Source: an uncultured Litorivicinus sp.
GTDB taxonomy: Bacteria > Pseudomonadota > Gammaproteobacteria > Pseudomonadales > Litorivicinaceae
NCBI GenBank assembly: GCA_938091715.1
Contig: CALKMT010000004.1
Location: forward strand, 1 to 20,688
Direction: 5' to 3'
Length of the DNA: 20,688 bases
Under the pieces are notes generated by a model. The model was not told the origin of the DNA and did no database searches. It saw nothing but the letters and a program-made list of their open reading frames with translations. Position numbers and translations under genes: made by a program. Positions within the stretch are counted from its first letter, which is position 1. The number at the start of each line of letters is the position of its first letter. This document shows, in pieces, positions 6,579-14,061 of this stretch.

Positions 6579-6722
6579 GTGAATCTGCGTTCGTTTGAGT
6601 TCGTAGCAAGCCAACCCAAAGTGTCCCAACGCCAGCGTGATCTGCGTGATCAAATGTTGAGTATGGGATCGGCGTTAGGCGAACCGGGCAAATGGCTAGG
6701 ACGTGGACGCACCAGCAAATAG
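6579..6722 (+). CDS. Small hypothetical protein, 47 aa, basic
   Basis: A GTG-started frame of 47 codons ends at TAG 6720-6722. It has a good AGGAG Shine-Dalgarno sequence (6564-6568) 10 nt upstream, and a strong intrinsic terminator begins 22 nt after the stop, so it looks like a self-contained unit. The protein begins MNLRSFEFVAS and ends KWLGRGRTSK. It is rich in Arg, Gln and Lys with a net positive charge, has no cysteine and no membrane segment, and has an amphipathic-looking middle (SQRQRDLRDQM). I do not recognise a family. The stretch may instead be a non-coding transcript; the Shine-Dalgarno sequence and undamaged frame are the only coding evidence. Confidence 0.5.
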   Translation: MNLRSFEFVASQPKVSQRQRDLRDQMLSMGSALGEPGKWLGRGRTSK

Positions 6723-6744
6723 CGCGTTCGTACCTGTCTAAAGG

Positions 6745-6771
6745 GCCACCGTTTACCGGTGGCTTTTTTTT
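6745..6771 (+). terminator. Rho-independent terminator
   Basis: GCCACCG (6745-6751) pairs perfectly with CGGTGGC (6757-6763) across a 5-nt loop and is followed directly by eight T (6764-6771). It ends the transcript of the small ORF and possibly of the upstream GntR and Gfo-fold genes. Confidence 0.88.
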
Positions 6772-6890
6772 GTCTAGCGTAAAAGGCTGGAAAGGCAGGC
6801 TATGAACGTGATTAAGTAGGGGTTGCAGGAAGCAGTCACCCTTAACCTCGGATGGATCCAGAGGTCTGATAAAAACAAAAAGAGGTTTCT
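6772..6890 (+). other. Leader region of the Dpp-like operon
   Basis: No gene seen. A small hairpin lies at 6846-6864, with CCTCGGA paired to TCC-GAGG around one bulged A and a 4-nt loop. AGAGG (6881-6885) is the ribosome-binding site of the gene at 6891. The promoter must lie here, downstream of the terminator, but no convincing -35/-10 pair was found. A 5-codon ATG frame at 6802 is too short to interpret. Confidence 0.45.
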
Positions 6891-8474
6891 ATGCGATTAA
6901 AAGTCTTGGCGGCCGCGCTGTCTGTGTCCTGTTTGATCGGGGCACCACTGGTCCAGGCCGAAACACTGCGATGGGCGCGCTCTGGCGACTCATTGACCTT
7001 GGATCCCCACGCACAAAACGAGGGCCCGACTCACGCCTTGGCCCACCAGCTGTATGAACCGCTGTTGCAACGTGACATGGCTGGGCAAATCATTCCAGGC
7101 CTGGCGACGTCCTGGCGCGCGTTGGACGACAACCCCAATGTGTGGCGCTTTCAGCTGCGCGCAGGCGTTAAATTCCACGGCGGCGAAGACTTTACCGCGG
7201 ATGACGTCGTGTTCAGCGTCAAGCGAGCCAAATTAGAGACCTCGGACATGAAGGGACTGCTGAACTCGGTCGTGGATGTACGCAAGGTTGACGATTTGAC
7301 AGTCGACATCGAGACCGCCGGCGCTAACCCGTTGCTGATCAACAACCTGACCAACCTATTCATGATGGATCAGGGTTGGACCGAATCGAACGGATCGGCG
7401 GTGCCTCAGGACTTTGCTAACGGTCAAACGACATACGCAGCAGCGAACGCGAATGGTACCGGCGCTTATCAGCTGGTGTCCCGTACGCCGGACGAGCGGA
7501 CTGTCTTGAAAGCCAACCCAAATTACTGGGGTGTGGGCCAATTCCCGCTCGAGGTTAGTGAAATTATCTACACGCCCATTCAGTCTGCGGCGACCCGAGT
7601 GGCGGCGCTGTTGTCAGGTGAAGTGGATTTCGTTCAGGACATTCCGGTTCAGGACTTGGGCCGGGTGGATGCTACCAGCGATCTGAAGGTGGTCACTGCC
7701 GCCCAAAACCGCGTGATCTTTTTCGGCATGAACCAAGGTAAGGCCGATCTGGACAGCGATAACGTTCAGGGCAAAAACCCCTTTGCGGACGTTCGGGTTC
7801 GCCAGGCGATGAACATGGCGATCAACCGGGATGCGATTAAGCAGGTCGTGATGCGCGGTCAATCCGATCCCACCGGCGTCATCATGCCTCCCTTTGTGAA
7901 CGGTTGGACGCCTGCATTGAATGAGATTCCCGCCGGCGATATGGCCAAGGCCAAGAGCCTGATGGCGGACGCGGGATACGGTGACGGATTCCAGGTGACC
8001 TTAAACTGCCCGAACGATCGCTATATCAACGACGAAGCCATCTGTCAGGCGACCGTCGGTATGTTGGGTCAGATTGGCATCAAGGTGAACCTGGATGCCA
8101 AGCCCAAGGCGCAGCACTTCCCGCTGATCCAGAATAAGACGACCGAGTTTTATATGTTGGGGTGGGGTGTGCCGACCTTTGACAGTCACTACATCTTTAA
8201 CTTCCTGGTGCATACCAGCGAGGGCGACCGTGGGCCGTGGAACAACACCGGCTATTCAAACGCCGATGTAGACCAGATGATTGTCAGCCTGGAGAGTGAA
8301 ACCGATTTGGCGGCCCGAGACGCCACCATTGGAAAAATCTGGAATCAGGTTCAGCAAGATGTGGTGTATTTGCCCGTCCACAACCAGGTTCTGAATTGGA
8401 GCATGAAATCAGACATTAATTTTGACGTGCAGCCGGAAGATCAGCCGCACTTCAAATTCTTGTCATTTAACTAA
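6891..8474 (+). CDS. ABC transporter substrate-binding protein, family 5 (DppA/OppA-like)
   Basis: A 527-residue periplasmic binding protein of the peptide/opine/nickel class. The signal peptide covers about residues 1-23 (MRLKVLAAAL..., cleavage after VQA). The mature protein starts ETLRWARSGDSLTLDPHA, the usual family-5 opening, then shows YEPLLQRD, WRFQLRAGVKFHGGEDFTADDVVFSV (family signature region), ANPNYWG, and FADVRVRQAMNMAINRD. The C-terminal FYMLGWGVPTFDSHYIFNFL block is also typical. ATG 6891 has AGAGG 5 nt upstream. It heads a five-gene importer operon. The ligand could be dipeptides, oligopeptides, glutathione-like molecules or a plant/algal metabolite; the sequence does not decide. 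DppA would be only a family label, so no symbol is assigned. Confidence 0.92.
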   Translation: MRLKVLAAALSVSCLIGAPLVQAETLRWARSGDSLTLDPHAQNEGPTHALAHQLYEPLLQRDMAGQIIPGLATSWRALDDNPNVWRFQLRAGVKFHGGEDFTADDVVFSVKRAKLETSDMKGLLNSVVDVRKVDDLTVDIETAGANPLLINNLTNLFMMDQGWTESNGSAVPQDFANGQTTYAAANANGTGAYQLVSRTPDERTVLKANPNYWGVGQFPLEVSEIIYTPIQSAATRVAALLSGEVDFVQDIPVQDLGRVDATSDLKVVTAAQNRVIFFGMNQGKADLDSDNVQGKNPFADVRVRQAMNMAINRDAIKQVVMRGQSDPTGVIMPPFVNGWTPALNEIPAGDMAKAKSLMADAGYGDGFQVTLNCPNDRYINDEAICQATVGMLGQIGIKVNLDAKPKAQHFPLIQNKTTEFYMLGWGVPTFDSHYIFNFLVHTSEGDRGPWNNTGYSNADVDQMIVSLESETDLAARDATIGKIWNQVQQDVVYLPVHNQVLNWSMKSDINFDVQPEDQPHFKFLSFN

Positions 8475-8481
8475 GTAGTCT

Positions 8482-8495
8482 GGGGCTTCGGCCCC
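8482..8495 (+). other. UUCG-tetraloop hairpin between binding-protein and permease genes
   Basis: GGGGC-TTCG-GCCCC lies 7 nt after the binding-protein stop and 10 nt before the permease ATG, followed by GGTTTTCC. C(UUCG)G loops are exceptionally stable. There is only a short T-stretch, so it would be a 3' stabiliser or a partial attenuator that raises binding-protein output over the membrane components. Confidence 0.55.
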
Positions 8496-8505
8496 GGTTT
8501 TCCTA

Positions 8506-9489
8506 ATGATCTATACCTTATTTCAGCGCGTCATTCAGGCGTGCTTCGTATTGTTGTTGGTGGCCTTGGTGGCCTTCAGCATGTTTCGTTTCGTCGGTGA
8601 TCCGGTGCAGGGCATGCTGGGCCAAGAGGCCACCAGCGCTGACCGCGAGGCCCTGCGTGAGCGTCTGGGCCTGACCGATCCGATTGTGTTGCAGTATGCC
8701 CGGTTTGTTTTGAACGCGGTGCAGGGTGAGTTTGGAGTGAGCTACCGCACCGGTGAGTCGGTTGCCGATATGATTTCCCAGCGTCTGCCGGCCACTCTGG
8801 AGTTGGCGCTAATCTCGGGCACCTTTGCCCTGTTATTGGGGATAGGCCTTGGCGTATTCACCGCCATCCGCCGGGAAGGGTTTGTGGCGCAGAGCATCAT
8901 GGCTACCAGTTTGGTTGGGGTTTCGTTGCCGACCTTTCTGATCGGCGTGCTGTTGATATGGGTGTTTGCAGTTGAGCTGTCTTGGCTGCCCAGTTTTGGC
9001 CGCTCTGGAGTGGTCGATCTAGGCGGCTGGAGCACCAGTCTGTTGACGGTAGACGGATGGCGCTCCTTGATCTTGCCGGCCATTACCTTGGGGTTGTACC
9101 AGATGACACTCATCATGCGGCTAGTGCGTGCTGAGATGCTGGAAGTCCTGCGCCAGGACTACATCAAGTTCGCTCGTGCCCGGGGTATTTCGACGCGCCG
9201 CATTCATTTTAAGCACGCATTGAAGAACACCTTAATCCCGGTCATTACCGTGGCGGGCTTGCAGATTGGCAGCATCATCGCGTTTTCAATTATTACCGAG
9301 ACCGTATTTCAGTGGCCGGGGGTTGGCCTGATGTTCATCAATGCGGTCTATTTCGTTGATATCCCAGTCATGTCCGCCTATTTGCTGTTGGTGGGCGTGG
9401 TATTTGTCAGCATCAATCTGGCGGTTGATCTTTTGTATCTGGTCATTGATCCGCGTCTCAAAGCCAATGCGTCGGAGGGTCACTCATGA
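8506..9489 (+). CDS. ABC transporter permease, DppB/OppB type
   Basis: A 327-residue inner-membrane permease. A first transmembrane helix covers residues 8-28 (ACFVLLLVALVAFSMFRF), followed by the family-typical periplasmic segment DPVQGMLGQEATSADREALRERLGL. Further helices lie near LALISGTFALLLGIGLGVF, FLIGVLLIWVFAV and LILPAITLGLYQMTLIMRLVR. The ATPase-docking EAA-type loop is seen as DYIKFARARGISTRRIHFKHALKN. It pairs with the following DppC-type permease. The ATG at 8506 has no clear Shine-Dalgarno sequence, and the stop overlaps the next ATG as ATGA. Substrate unknown. Confidence 0.92.
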   Translation: MIYTLFQRVIQACFVLLLVALVAFSMFRFVGDPVQGMLGQEATSADREALRERLGLTDPIVLQYARFVLNAVQGEFGVSYRTGESVADMISQRLPATLELALISGTFALLLGIGLGVFTAIRREGFVAQSIMATSLVGVSLPTFLIGVLLIWVFAVELSWLPSFGRSGVVDLGGWSTSLLTVDGWRSLILPAITLGLYQMTLIMRLVRAEMLEVLRQDYIKFARARGISTRRIHFKHALKNTLIPVITVAGLQIGSIIAFSIITETVFQWPGVGLMFINAVYFVDIPVMSAYLLLVGVVFVSINLAVDLLYLVIDPRLKANASEGHS

Positions 9490-10388
9490 GCCGTTGGGAC
9501 TCGGATTTTGTGTATGCCTTCAAGCGCTCGCCTGTGGCCTGTGTTTCAGCGGGCGTGGTCTGTTTGCTGGTGTTGGCCGCGGTCTTTGCGCCCTGGATTG
9601 CACCGCTGAATCCTTTTGATATGGCGGCGTTGAACCTGATGAATGGCTTTACGCCGCCGTTGGCGCCGAATGCCTTTACCGGTGAAACCTTTTTGCTGGG
9701 CACAGACGATCAGGGGCGGGATCTGTTCTCGGCCATTTTGTACGGGTTGCGGGTGTCCCTATTTGTGGGTTTCGCAGCGGTGGCCCTAGCGATGTTCTTG
9801 GGTGTATTTCTGGGTCTGCTGGCGGGGTATCGCGGGGGCTGGGTCGACACGTTGATCATGCGCATGGCGGATGTTCAGGTCACCTTTCCTTCAATCCTGA
9901 TTGCCATGCTGATTTATGGGGTGGCCCAGGGGTTGATTGCGCCGGACAACCGGGGCGATCTGGCGATCGGTATTCTGATTCTGTCGATCGGCCTGTCTGA
10001 ATGGGTGCAATTCGCCCGCACAGTGCGCGGCACCACCTTGGTGGAAAAGGAAAAAGAATACGTCCAAGCGGCCCGCCTGATGGGGCTGAATCCCTTGGCG
10101 GTGATGGTTCGCCATATCCTGCCCAATGTGACCACACCGGTGCTGGTCATCGCCACTATCACTCTGGCACTGGCCATTATCGCCGAGGCAACTTTGTCGT
10201 TTTTGGGGGTCGGCGCGCCCCCCACGGAACCAAGCCTGGGCACGTTGATCCGGATTGGTCAGGATTTCTTGTTCTCCGGTGAATGGTGGATTTTGTTATT
10301 CCCAGCCTTGACCCTGTTGCTGTTAGCGCTGTCGGTCAATTTGCTGGGCGACTGGTTGCGTGACACATTGAATCCGAGGTTGAAATGA
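9486..10388 (+). CDS. ABC transporter permease, DppC/OppC type
   Basis: A 300-residue permease with an N-terminal cytoplasmic tail and first helix at about residues 17-38 (ACVSAGVVCLLVLAAVFAPWIAPL). The DppC signature LLGTDDQGRDLFSAILYGLRVSLFVG follows. Further helices include AMFLGVFLGLLAGYRGG, and the EAA loop reads EYVQAARLMGLNPLAVMVRHILPN, ending with the usual FLGVGAPPTEPSLGTLI. The start overlaps the DppB-type stop (ATGA), and the stop overlaps the next start (ATGA), so the whole cassette is likely translationally coupled. It forms the transmembrane heterodimer with the preceding gene product. Confidence 0.93.
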   Translation: MSRWDSDFVYAFKRSPVACVSAGVVCLLVLAAVFAPWIAPLNPFDMAALNLMNGFTPPLAPNAFTGETFLLGTDDQGRDLFSAILYGLRVSLFVGFAAVALAMFLGVFLGLLAGYRGGWVDTLIMRMADVQVTFPSILIAMLIYGVAQGLIAPDNRGDLAIGILILSIGLSEWVQFARTVRGTTLVEKEKEYVQAARLMGLNPLAVMVRHILPNVTTPVLVIATITLALAIIAEATLSFLGVGAPPTEPSLGTLIRIGQDFLFSGEWWILLFPALTLLLLALSVNLLGDWLRDTLNPRLK

Positions 10389-11317
10389 GTCTGCTGTCTG
10401 TTCAGGGGCTACGGGTTGAGTTTCCTACCCGACGGGGGGTGTTAACCGCGCTGGACGGTGTTTCCTTTGACTTGGATCGCGGCGAAATTTTAGGTCTGGT
10501 GGGCGAGTCAGGTGCCGGGAAGTCCATGACCGGCGCCGCTATTATGGGGCTGATTGAGCCGCCGGGTCATATGGCCGGTGGCCAGATTACGCTGGAGGGT
10601 CAGCGGATCGATCAGCACCCCGAGCGCTATCGTGGCTCACACATCGGCATGGTGTTCCAGGATCCATTGACCAGCTTGAATCCCTTGCAGCGCATTGGCG
10701 ATCAGTTGATGGAAACCTTAAAGATTCACCATGGCTTGGATGACGCTACAGCCAAACGGCGGGCGATGCAGGCCTTGGACGAGGTTGGGATCGAGGGCAA
10801 ACGCCGGGATCACTACCCCCACGAATTCTCCGGCGGTATGCGCCAACGCGTTGTTATTGCCTTGGCTCTGGCCTCGGACCCCAAGGTCTTGGTTGCGGAC
10901 GAGCCTACGACGGCGTTGGATGTCTCGATTCAAGCTCAGATCCTGGCGCTATTGAAACAACTGTGTCGTGACCGGGGCACCGGAATTGTCTTGATTACCC
11001 ACGACATGGGAGTGATTGCCCAAACCACCGATCGGGTGGCGGTCATGTATCTCGGCCGATTGGTCGAGTTGGGGGCCACAGACCAGGTAATTCACCAGGC
11101 TACGCATCCCTATACCCAGGGGCTGATGGCCTCGACCCCGACGTTGGCTGGCAGTGTTGACCAAGATCTGTTTCAGATACCGGGGGCCATGCCTCGCTTG
11201 GATGCGGTGCCGGCCGGCTGTGCTTTTCACCCCCGATGCGACCGGGCGATGCCGCAGTGTAAAACTCACGCCCCTGAGTTCGATGGCCGACGGGCGTGTT
11301 TCTGGAGTGAATCCTAA
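10385..11317 (+). CDS. ABC transporter ATPase, DppD/OppD type
   Basis: A 310-residue ATPase. Walker A is GESGAGKS (near 40-47), the Q-loop is in GMVFQDPLTSLNP, the signature is FSGGMRQRVVIALAL, Walker B with the catalytic Glu is VLVADEPTTALDVS, and the H-loop is LITHDMG. The C-terminus carries the oligopeptide/dipeptide transporter extension (HPYTQGLMASTP) with four cysteines, in GCAFHPRCDRAMPQC and RACFW. This Cys pattern is conserved in DppD/OppD proteins and has been linked to an iron-sulfur cluster. The ATG overlaps the preceding stop. It forms a heterodimer with the next gene product to power the importer. Confidence 0.93.
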   Translation: MSLLSVQGLRVEFPTRRGVLTALDGVSFDLDRGEILGLVGESGAGKSMTGAAIMGLIEPPGHMAGGQITLEGQRIDQHPERYRGSHIGMVFQDPLTSLNPLQRIGDQLMETLKIHHGLDDATAKRRAMQALDEVGIEGKRRDHYPHEFSGGMRQRVVIALALASDPKVLVADEPTTALDVSIQAQILALLKQLCRDRGTGIVLITHDMGVIAQTTDRVAVMYLGRLVELGATDQVIHQATHPYTQGLMASTPTLAGSVDQDLFQIPGAMPRLDAVPAGCAFHPRCDRAMPQCKTHAPEFDGRRACFWSES

Positions 11318-12108
11318 TGAACGTGCTGGAGACCCAAGCGCTTACCCAGGTATTTGATCGTTCCCAGTCGGCCTGGCTGCGACGGCTAACGGGCGCGGCG
11401 ATCGATCAATTGGTTGCGGTGGATCAGGTATCTATCCAGATTGCCCCGGGCGAGACCTTTGCTTTGGTTGGCGAGAGTGGGTCGGGTAAATCCACCTTGG
11501 CGCGTATGATTGTTGGACTGGATCGTCCCACCTCGGGACAGGTGTTGCTCAATGGCGAGCCGTTTAACCCACGCCAGATGTCCCACCGGCGCCAGGTTCA
11601 AATGGTGTTTCAGTCGCCCTATGCCAGTTTGAATCCGCGCTGGCGTGTCCAGGATATCCTGCGCGAGCCGCTGCAGGCCTTTGGGCTGCGTAAATCAGGT
11701 CAGGATCAAGCGGCTAGGGTGTCAGAGCTACTAGACCAGGTCGGCCTGTCCCAATCCGATGGGGCTCGCTATCCTCACGAGTTCTCGGGCGGGCAACGTC
11801 AGCGCATCTCGATTGCCCGGGCCCTGGCCTCCGAGCCCACGTTCTTGGTGTGTGATGAGCCGACCTCGGCACTGGACGTGTCGGTCCAGGCTCAGGTCCT
11901 GAACCTATTGAAGCAGTTGCAAAAAGACCTGGGATTAACGTACTTGTTCATCACACATGACCTGGCGGTCGTGCGCTCGATGGCGCATCACATTGGTGTT
12001 TTAAAACACGGGCAATTGGTTGAACAGGCGACCGCAGATCGGTTGTTCGCAGACCCCCAGCACCCCTATACACAAATGCTCCTGGATGCCGCGCCCGTTA
12101 TCGCCTGA
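11317..12108 (+). CDS. ABC transporter ATPase, DppF/OppF type, short C-terminus
   Basis: A 263-residue ATPase. Walker A is VGESGSGKST (51-60), the Q-loop is MVFQSPYASLNPRW, the signature is FSGGQRQRISIARALA, Walker B is FLVCDEPTSALDVS and the H-loop is FITHDLAVV. The N-terminal insertion RSQSAWLRRLTGA is typical of DppF. The protein ends at HPYTQMLLDAAPVIA, so it lacks the 50-60 residue C-terminal extension with the Cys cluster that most DppF/OppF proteins carry. The catalytic core is intact, so it should be functional. ATG shares one base with the upstream TAA (TAATG). The 3' end overlaps the convergent ybaN-like gene by 11 bp. Confidence 0.92.
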   Translation: MNVLETQALTQVFDRSQSAWLRRLTGAAIDQLVAVDQVSIQIAPGETFALVGESGSGKSTLARMIVGLDRPTSGQVLLNGEPFNPRQMSHRRQVQMVFQSPYASLNPRWRVQDILREPLQAFGLRKSGQDQAARVSELLDQVGLSQSDGARYPHEFSGGQRQRISIARALASEPTFLVCDEPTSALDVSVQAQVLNLLKQLQKDLGLTYLFITHDLAVVRSMAHHIGVLKHGQLVEQATADRLFADPQHPYTQMLLDAAPVIA

Positions 12109-12469
12109 CCTGACTGGGGTGGCGCAGGATCCATAGTGCCACCAGCATCAACACCAGGATTACACCCATGGCCACCCACAAGGGTGGTTTTGCCAGCCAG
12201 AACGACACCAGACAGCCGGCGGCCATGCCGCCCACCGCCCAGAATTTCCCCCGCACGCTGATCACTCTGTGGTCTAGGTAATCAACCAGGGTAGGGCCAA
12301 ATTTTGGATGGGCACGCAACCATTCAAACCACTCAGGGGCGCCCCGGGAAAAACACAGGGCGGCCAAAATCCAAAACACCGTGGTCGGCAGCAAAGGAAC
12401 CAGCGCCCCGATGGCACCCAGCAAAAAGAACAGGGCGCCCAGGGTCTTATAAACGGCATTGGAAAACAT
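12098..12469 (-). CDS. ybaN: DUF454 inner-membrane protein, YbaN family
   Basis: A 123-residue small membrane protein. The first helix contains the DUF454 signature ALFFLLGAIGALVPLLPTT (about residues 11-29), then FWILAALCFSRGAPEWFEWL, and two C-terminal helices (MAAGCLVSFWLA, MGVILVLMLVALWIL). The start is ATG 12469 by comparison with YbaN. A longer frame to 12601 adds an implausible polar N-terminus that overlaps the upstream gene. It is the last gene of the apparent znuCB-zur operon, 37 bp after the hypothetical gene, and is convergent with the ABC operon. Molecular function is unknown for the family; a link to zinc is only positional. Confidence 0.8.
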   Translation of the reverse strand: MFSNAVYKTLGALFFLLGAIGALVPLLPTTVFWILAALCFSRGAPEWFEWLRAHPKFGPTLVDYLDHRVISVRGKFWAVGGMAAGCLVSFWLAKPPLWVAMGVILVLMLVALWILRHPSQVRR

Positions 12470-12506
12470 GCCGTTATCATGGCGTAAAACCGGCGGGATC
12501 GGAATC

Positions 12507-12800
12507 TTAGCCGTAGCTCGGTTGCCAGACCGGCCGGTTGCTGGTGGCCGCCAGGCGCACCAATCTGGGTGGGCGGCCCAGCCGCGCGCGATACTTGTCA
12601 TGGGATGCTTCTAGCCCAACCACCGGGGTCTTAAAGCGTTCGATGTGCGATTGCAGGGGAATGGGTTGACCGCCACGCACTCGGGTCAGGGACTCACAAT
12701 AAACCCATTGCGAGGTGGTCCGGGTTACTTCGCCGACCAGATAAGAATGGTCCGAGTAGGGGTGCTCGTAGACTCTAACGATGTCGCCTGTATTCAGCAT
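12507..12800 (-). CDS. Hypothetical protein in the zinc-uptake operon, 97 aa
   Basis: The frame starts at ATG 12800 with GAG 9 nt upstream and ends at TAA 12509-12507, giving 97 residues that begin MLNTGDIVRVYEHPYSDHSYLVGEV. The first half looks like a small all-beta SH3-like barrel (alternating hydrophobic strands IVRVYEH, YLVGEVTR, QWVYCESL). The C-terminal third is basic (KYRARLGRPPRLVRLAA) and ends QPSYG. There is one cysteine and no membrane segment or metal-binding motif. A longer frame to 12899 would run into zur and is disfavoured. I do not recognise a family. It lies 53 bp after zur and before the ybaN-like gene, so it is likely co-transcribed. Confidence 0.6.
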   Translation of the reverse strand: MLNTGDIVRVYEHPYSDHSYLVGEVTRTTSQWVYCESLTRVRGGQPIPLQSHIERFKTPVVGLEASHDKYRARLGRPPRLVRLAATSNRPVWQPSYG

Positions 12801-12853
12801 TTTATTGTTCTCATGCGCTGTTTTACTAAACATCGCACAGCTGAAACGGGATC

Positions 12854-13258
12854 TCAATCCACCGCAAGCACCGGATCTGAGCCCTCGCATTGTGCGCAAA
12901 TTCCGCTTAGCTCTATGACCGCTTGGTTCAAGCGAAATCCGTTGTGATGGATCAGCTCGGACAGACCATTCCAGGCGCCTCGGGCGTGTATTTCACTGAC
13001 GGTCTGGCAATCGGTGCAGATTAGAAAGACCGAGGGGACCTGGATGCCACAATCGTGTTGATCGCAGGCCACAAAGGCGTTCAGCGTTTCCAGCCGGTGA
13101 ATGCGCCCCATCTCGCACAGTTTGTTCAGCGCTCGATAAACCTGGGGTGGCGCGCGAAAGCCATCGTCGTGCAATTGATCCAGCATTTCATAGGCGGTCA
13201 AGGGTTTGCCGGCGCGGGTTAGGCACTGCAAAACCGATTGTTGTTTGTCGGTCAGCAT
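12854..13258 (-). CDS. zur: Fur-family zinc uptake regulator
   Basis: A 134-residue Fur-family repressor. The N-terminal winged helix includes PLTAYEMLDQL and APPQVYRALNKLCEMGRIHRL, the Fur recognition-helix region. The C-terminal dimerisation domain has two CxxC pairs, C81/C84 (LICTDC) and C121/C124 (GICAQC), for structural zinc, plus H68 and C65/C70 in the CDQHDC loop. The motif order matches Zur rather than Fur, and the location in a znu operon supports this. When zinc is replete it should repress the divergent znuA and znuC promoters through the site at 14809-14823. The ATG at 13258 shares one base with the znuB stop (TAATG). Confidence 0.9.
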   Translation of the reverse strand: MLTDKQQSVLQCLTRAGKPLTAYEMLDQLHDDGFRAPPQVYRALNKLCEMGRIHRLETLNAFVACDQHDCGIQVPSVFLICTDCQTVSEIHARGAWNGLSELIHHNGFRLNQAVIELSGICAQCEGSDPVLAVD

Positions 13259-14061
13259 TATTGTGACTCCCGTCGCTGAAGGATGGCTTGATACACCTGG
13301 CTGGCTAGAAACAGTAACAGCGCGCCCAATACCACGCTGGGACCGGTTGGGGTGTCGGCAAACCAGGAACCTGAGATGCCAACCAGCACGCTTAACATCC
13401 CAATGGCGGTGGCAAACAACGCCATTTGTTCGGGGCTTTTACTTAGGCCTCGGGCCACCGCCGCAGGGATAATCAACATGGCGGTGATCAGCAAGGCCCC
13501 GACCAGTTTGATGCTGACGGCAATCACGGCCGCAATCATCAGGGTCAAGCAGAATTGCGATGCCCTGGGGTGCAAACCCTCGGCCGCCGCTAGCTCATTA
13601 TTCAGCGTGGCGGCAATCAGCGGGCGCCACAGCACCAACAACACGCCCAGCACGGCAATCGCGGTCCCGCCCATCAGCATCAGGTCGCCCGCGTTGACCA
13701 GCAGCAAGTCCCCAAACAACAAGGATTCCAGGTTGATCTGATTGGGCCCCATCAGCGCAATGGCCACCACACCCAGTGCCAGGGTCGAGTGGGACATCAG
13801 GCCCAGCAGGGCGTCACTGGACAGTTGCCGGCGACGCTCAAGCTCGGTCAGGGTCGCGGCGATCCCCGCCGCCACCAAGAATACCGACAACTGGGTCGCC
13901 AGCCCGACCAGCAGGCTAAGGGCAATGCCCAACAGCGCGCCATGAGCCAGAGTGTCGCCGAAATACGACAACCGGCGCCACACCATAAAGCAGCCCAAAG
14001 GACCGGTCATTAGGGTCAAGATCAAGCCAGCCGCCAGGGCGCGCAGAATAAAATCATCCAT
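13258..14061 (-). CDS. znuB: Zinc ABC transporter permease ZnuB
   Basis: A 267-residue permease of the ABC-3 family, similar in length to E. coli ZnuB. It has about eight hydrophobic helices. Family blocks are LILTLMTGPLGCFMVWRRLSYFGDTLAHGALLG near the N-terminus, then HSTLALGVVAIAL, ALLITAMLIIPAAVAR and SWFADTPTGPSVVL near the C-terminus. The start is ATG 14061, which overlaps the znuC stop by 8 nt (ATGGATGA). Longer frames, up to 14139, add a His/Thr-rich N-terminus that is read out of frame from the His-rich znuC tail and is not likely real. An ATG five codons upstream (14076) is the only serious alternative. It forms the membrane channel with ZnuC and ZnuA. Confidence 0.92.
   Translation of the reverse strand: MDDFILRALAAGLILTLMTGPLGCFMVWRRLSYFGDTLAHGALLGIALSLLVGLATQLSVFLVAAGIAATLTELERRRQLSSDALLGLMSHSTLALGVVAIALMGPNQINLESLLFGDLLLVNAGDLMLMGGTAIAVLGVLLVLWRPLIAATLNNELAAAEGLHPRASQFCLTLMIAAVIAVSIKLVGALLITAMLIIPAAVARGLSKSPEQMALFATAIGMLSVLVGISGSWFADTPTGPSVVLGALLLFLASQVYQAILQRRESQ

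Noticed and set aside
6802..6819. Five-codon ATG frame upstream of the Dpp-like operon as a leader peptide
   Set aside because: Too short, with no Shine-Dalgarno sequence, no regulatory codon run and no terminator after it.
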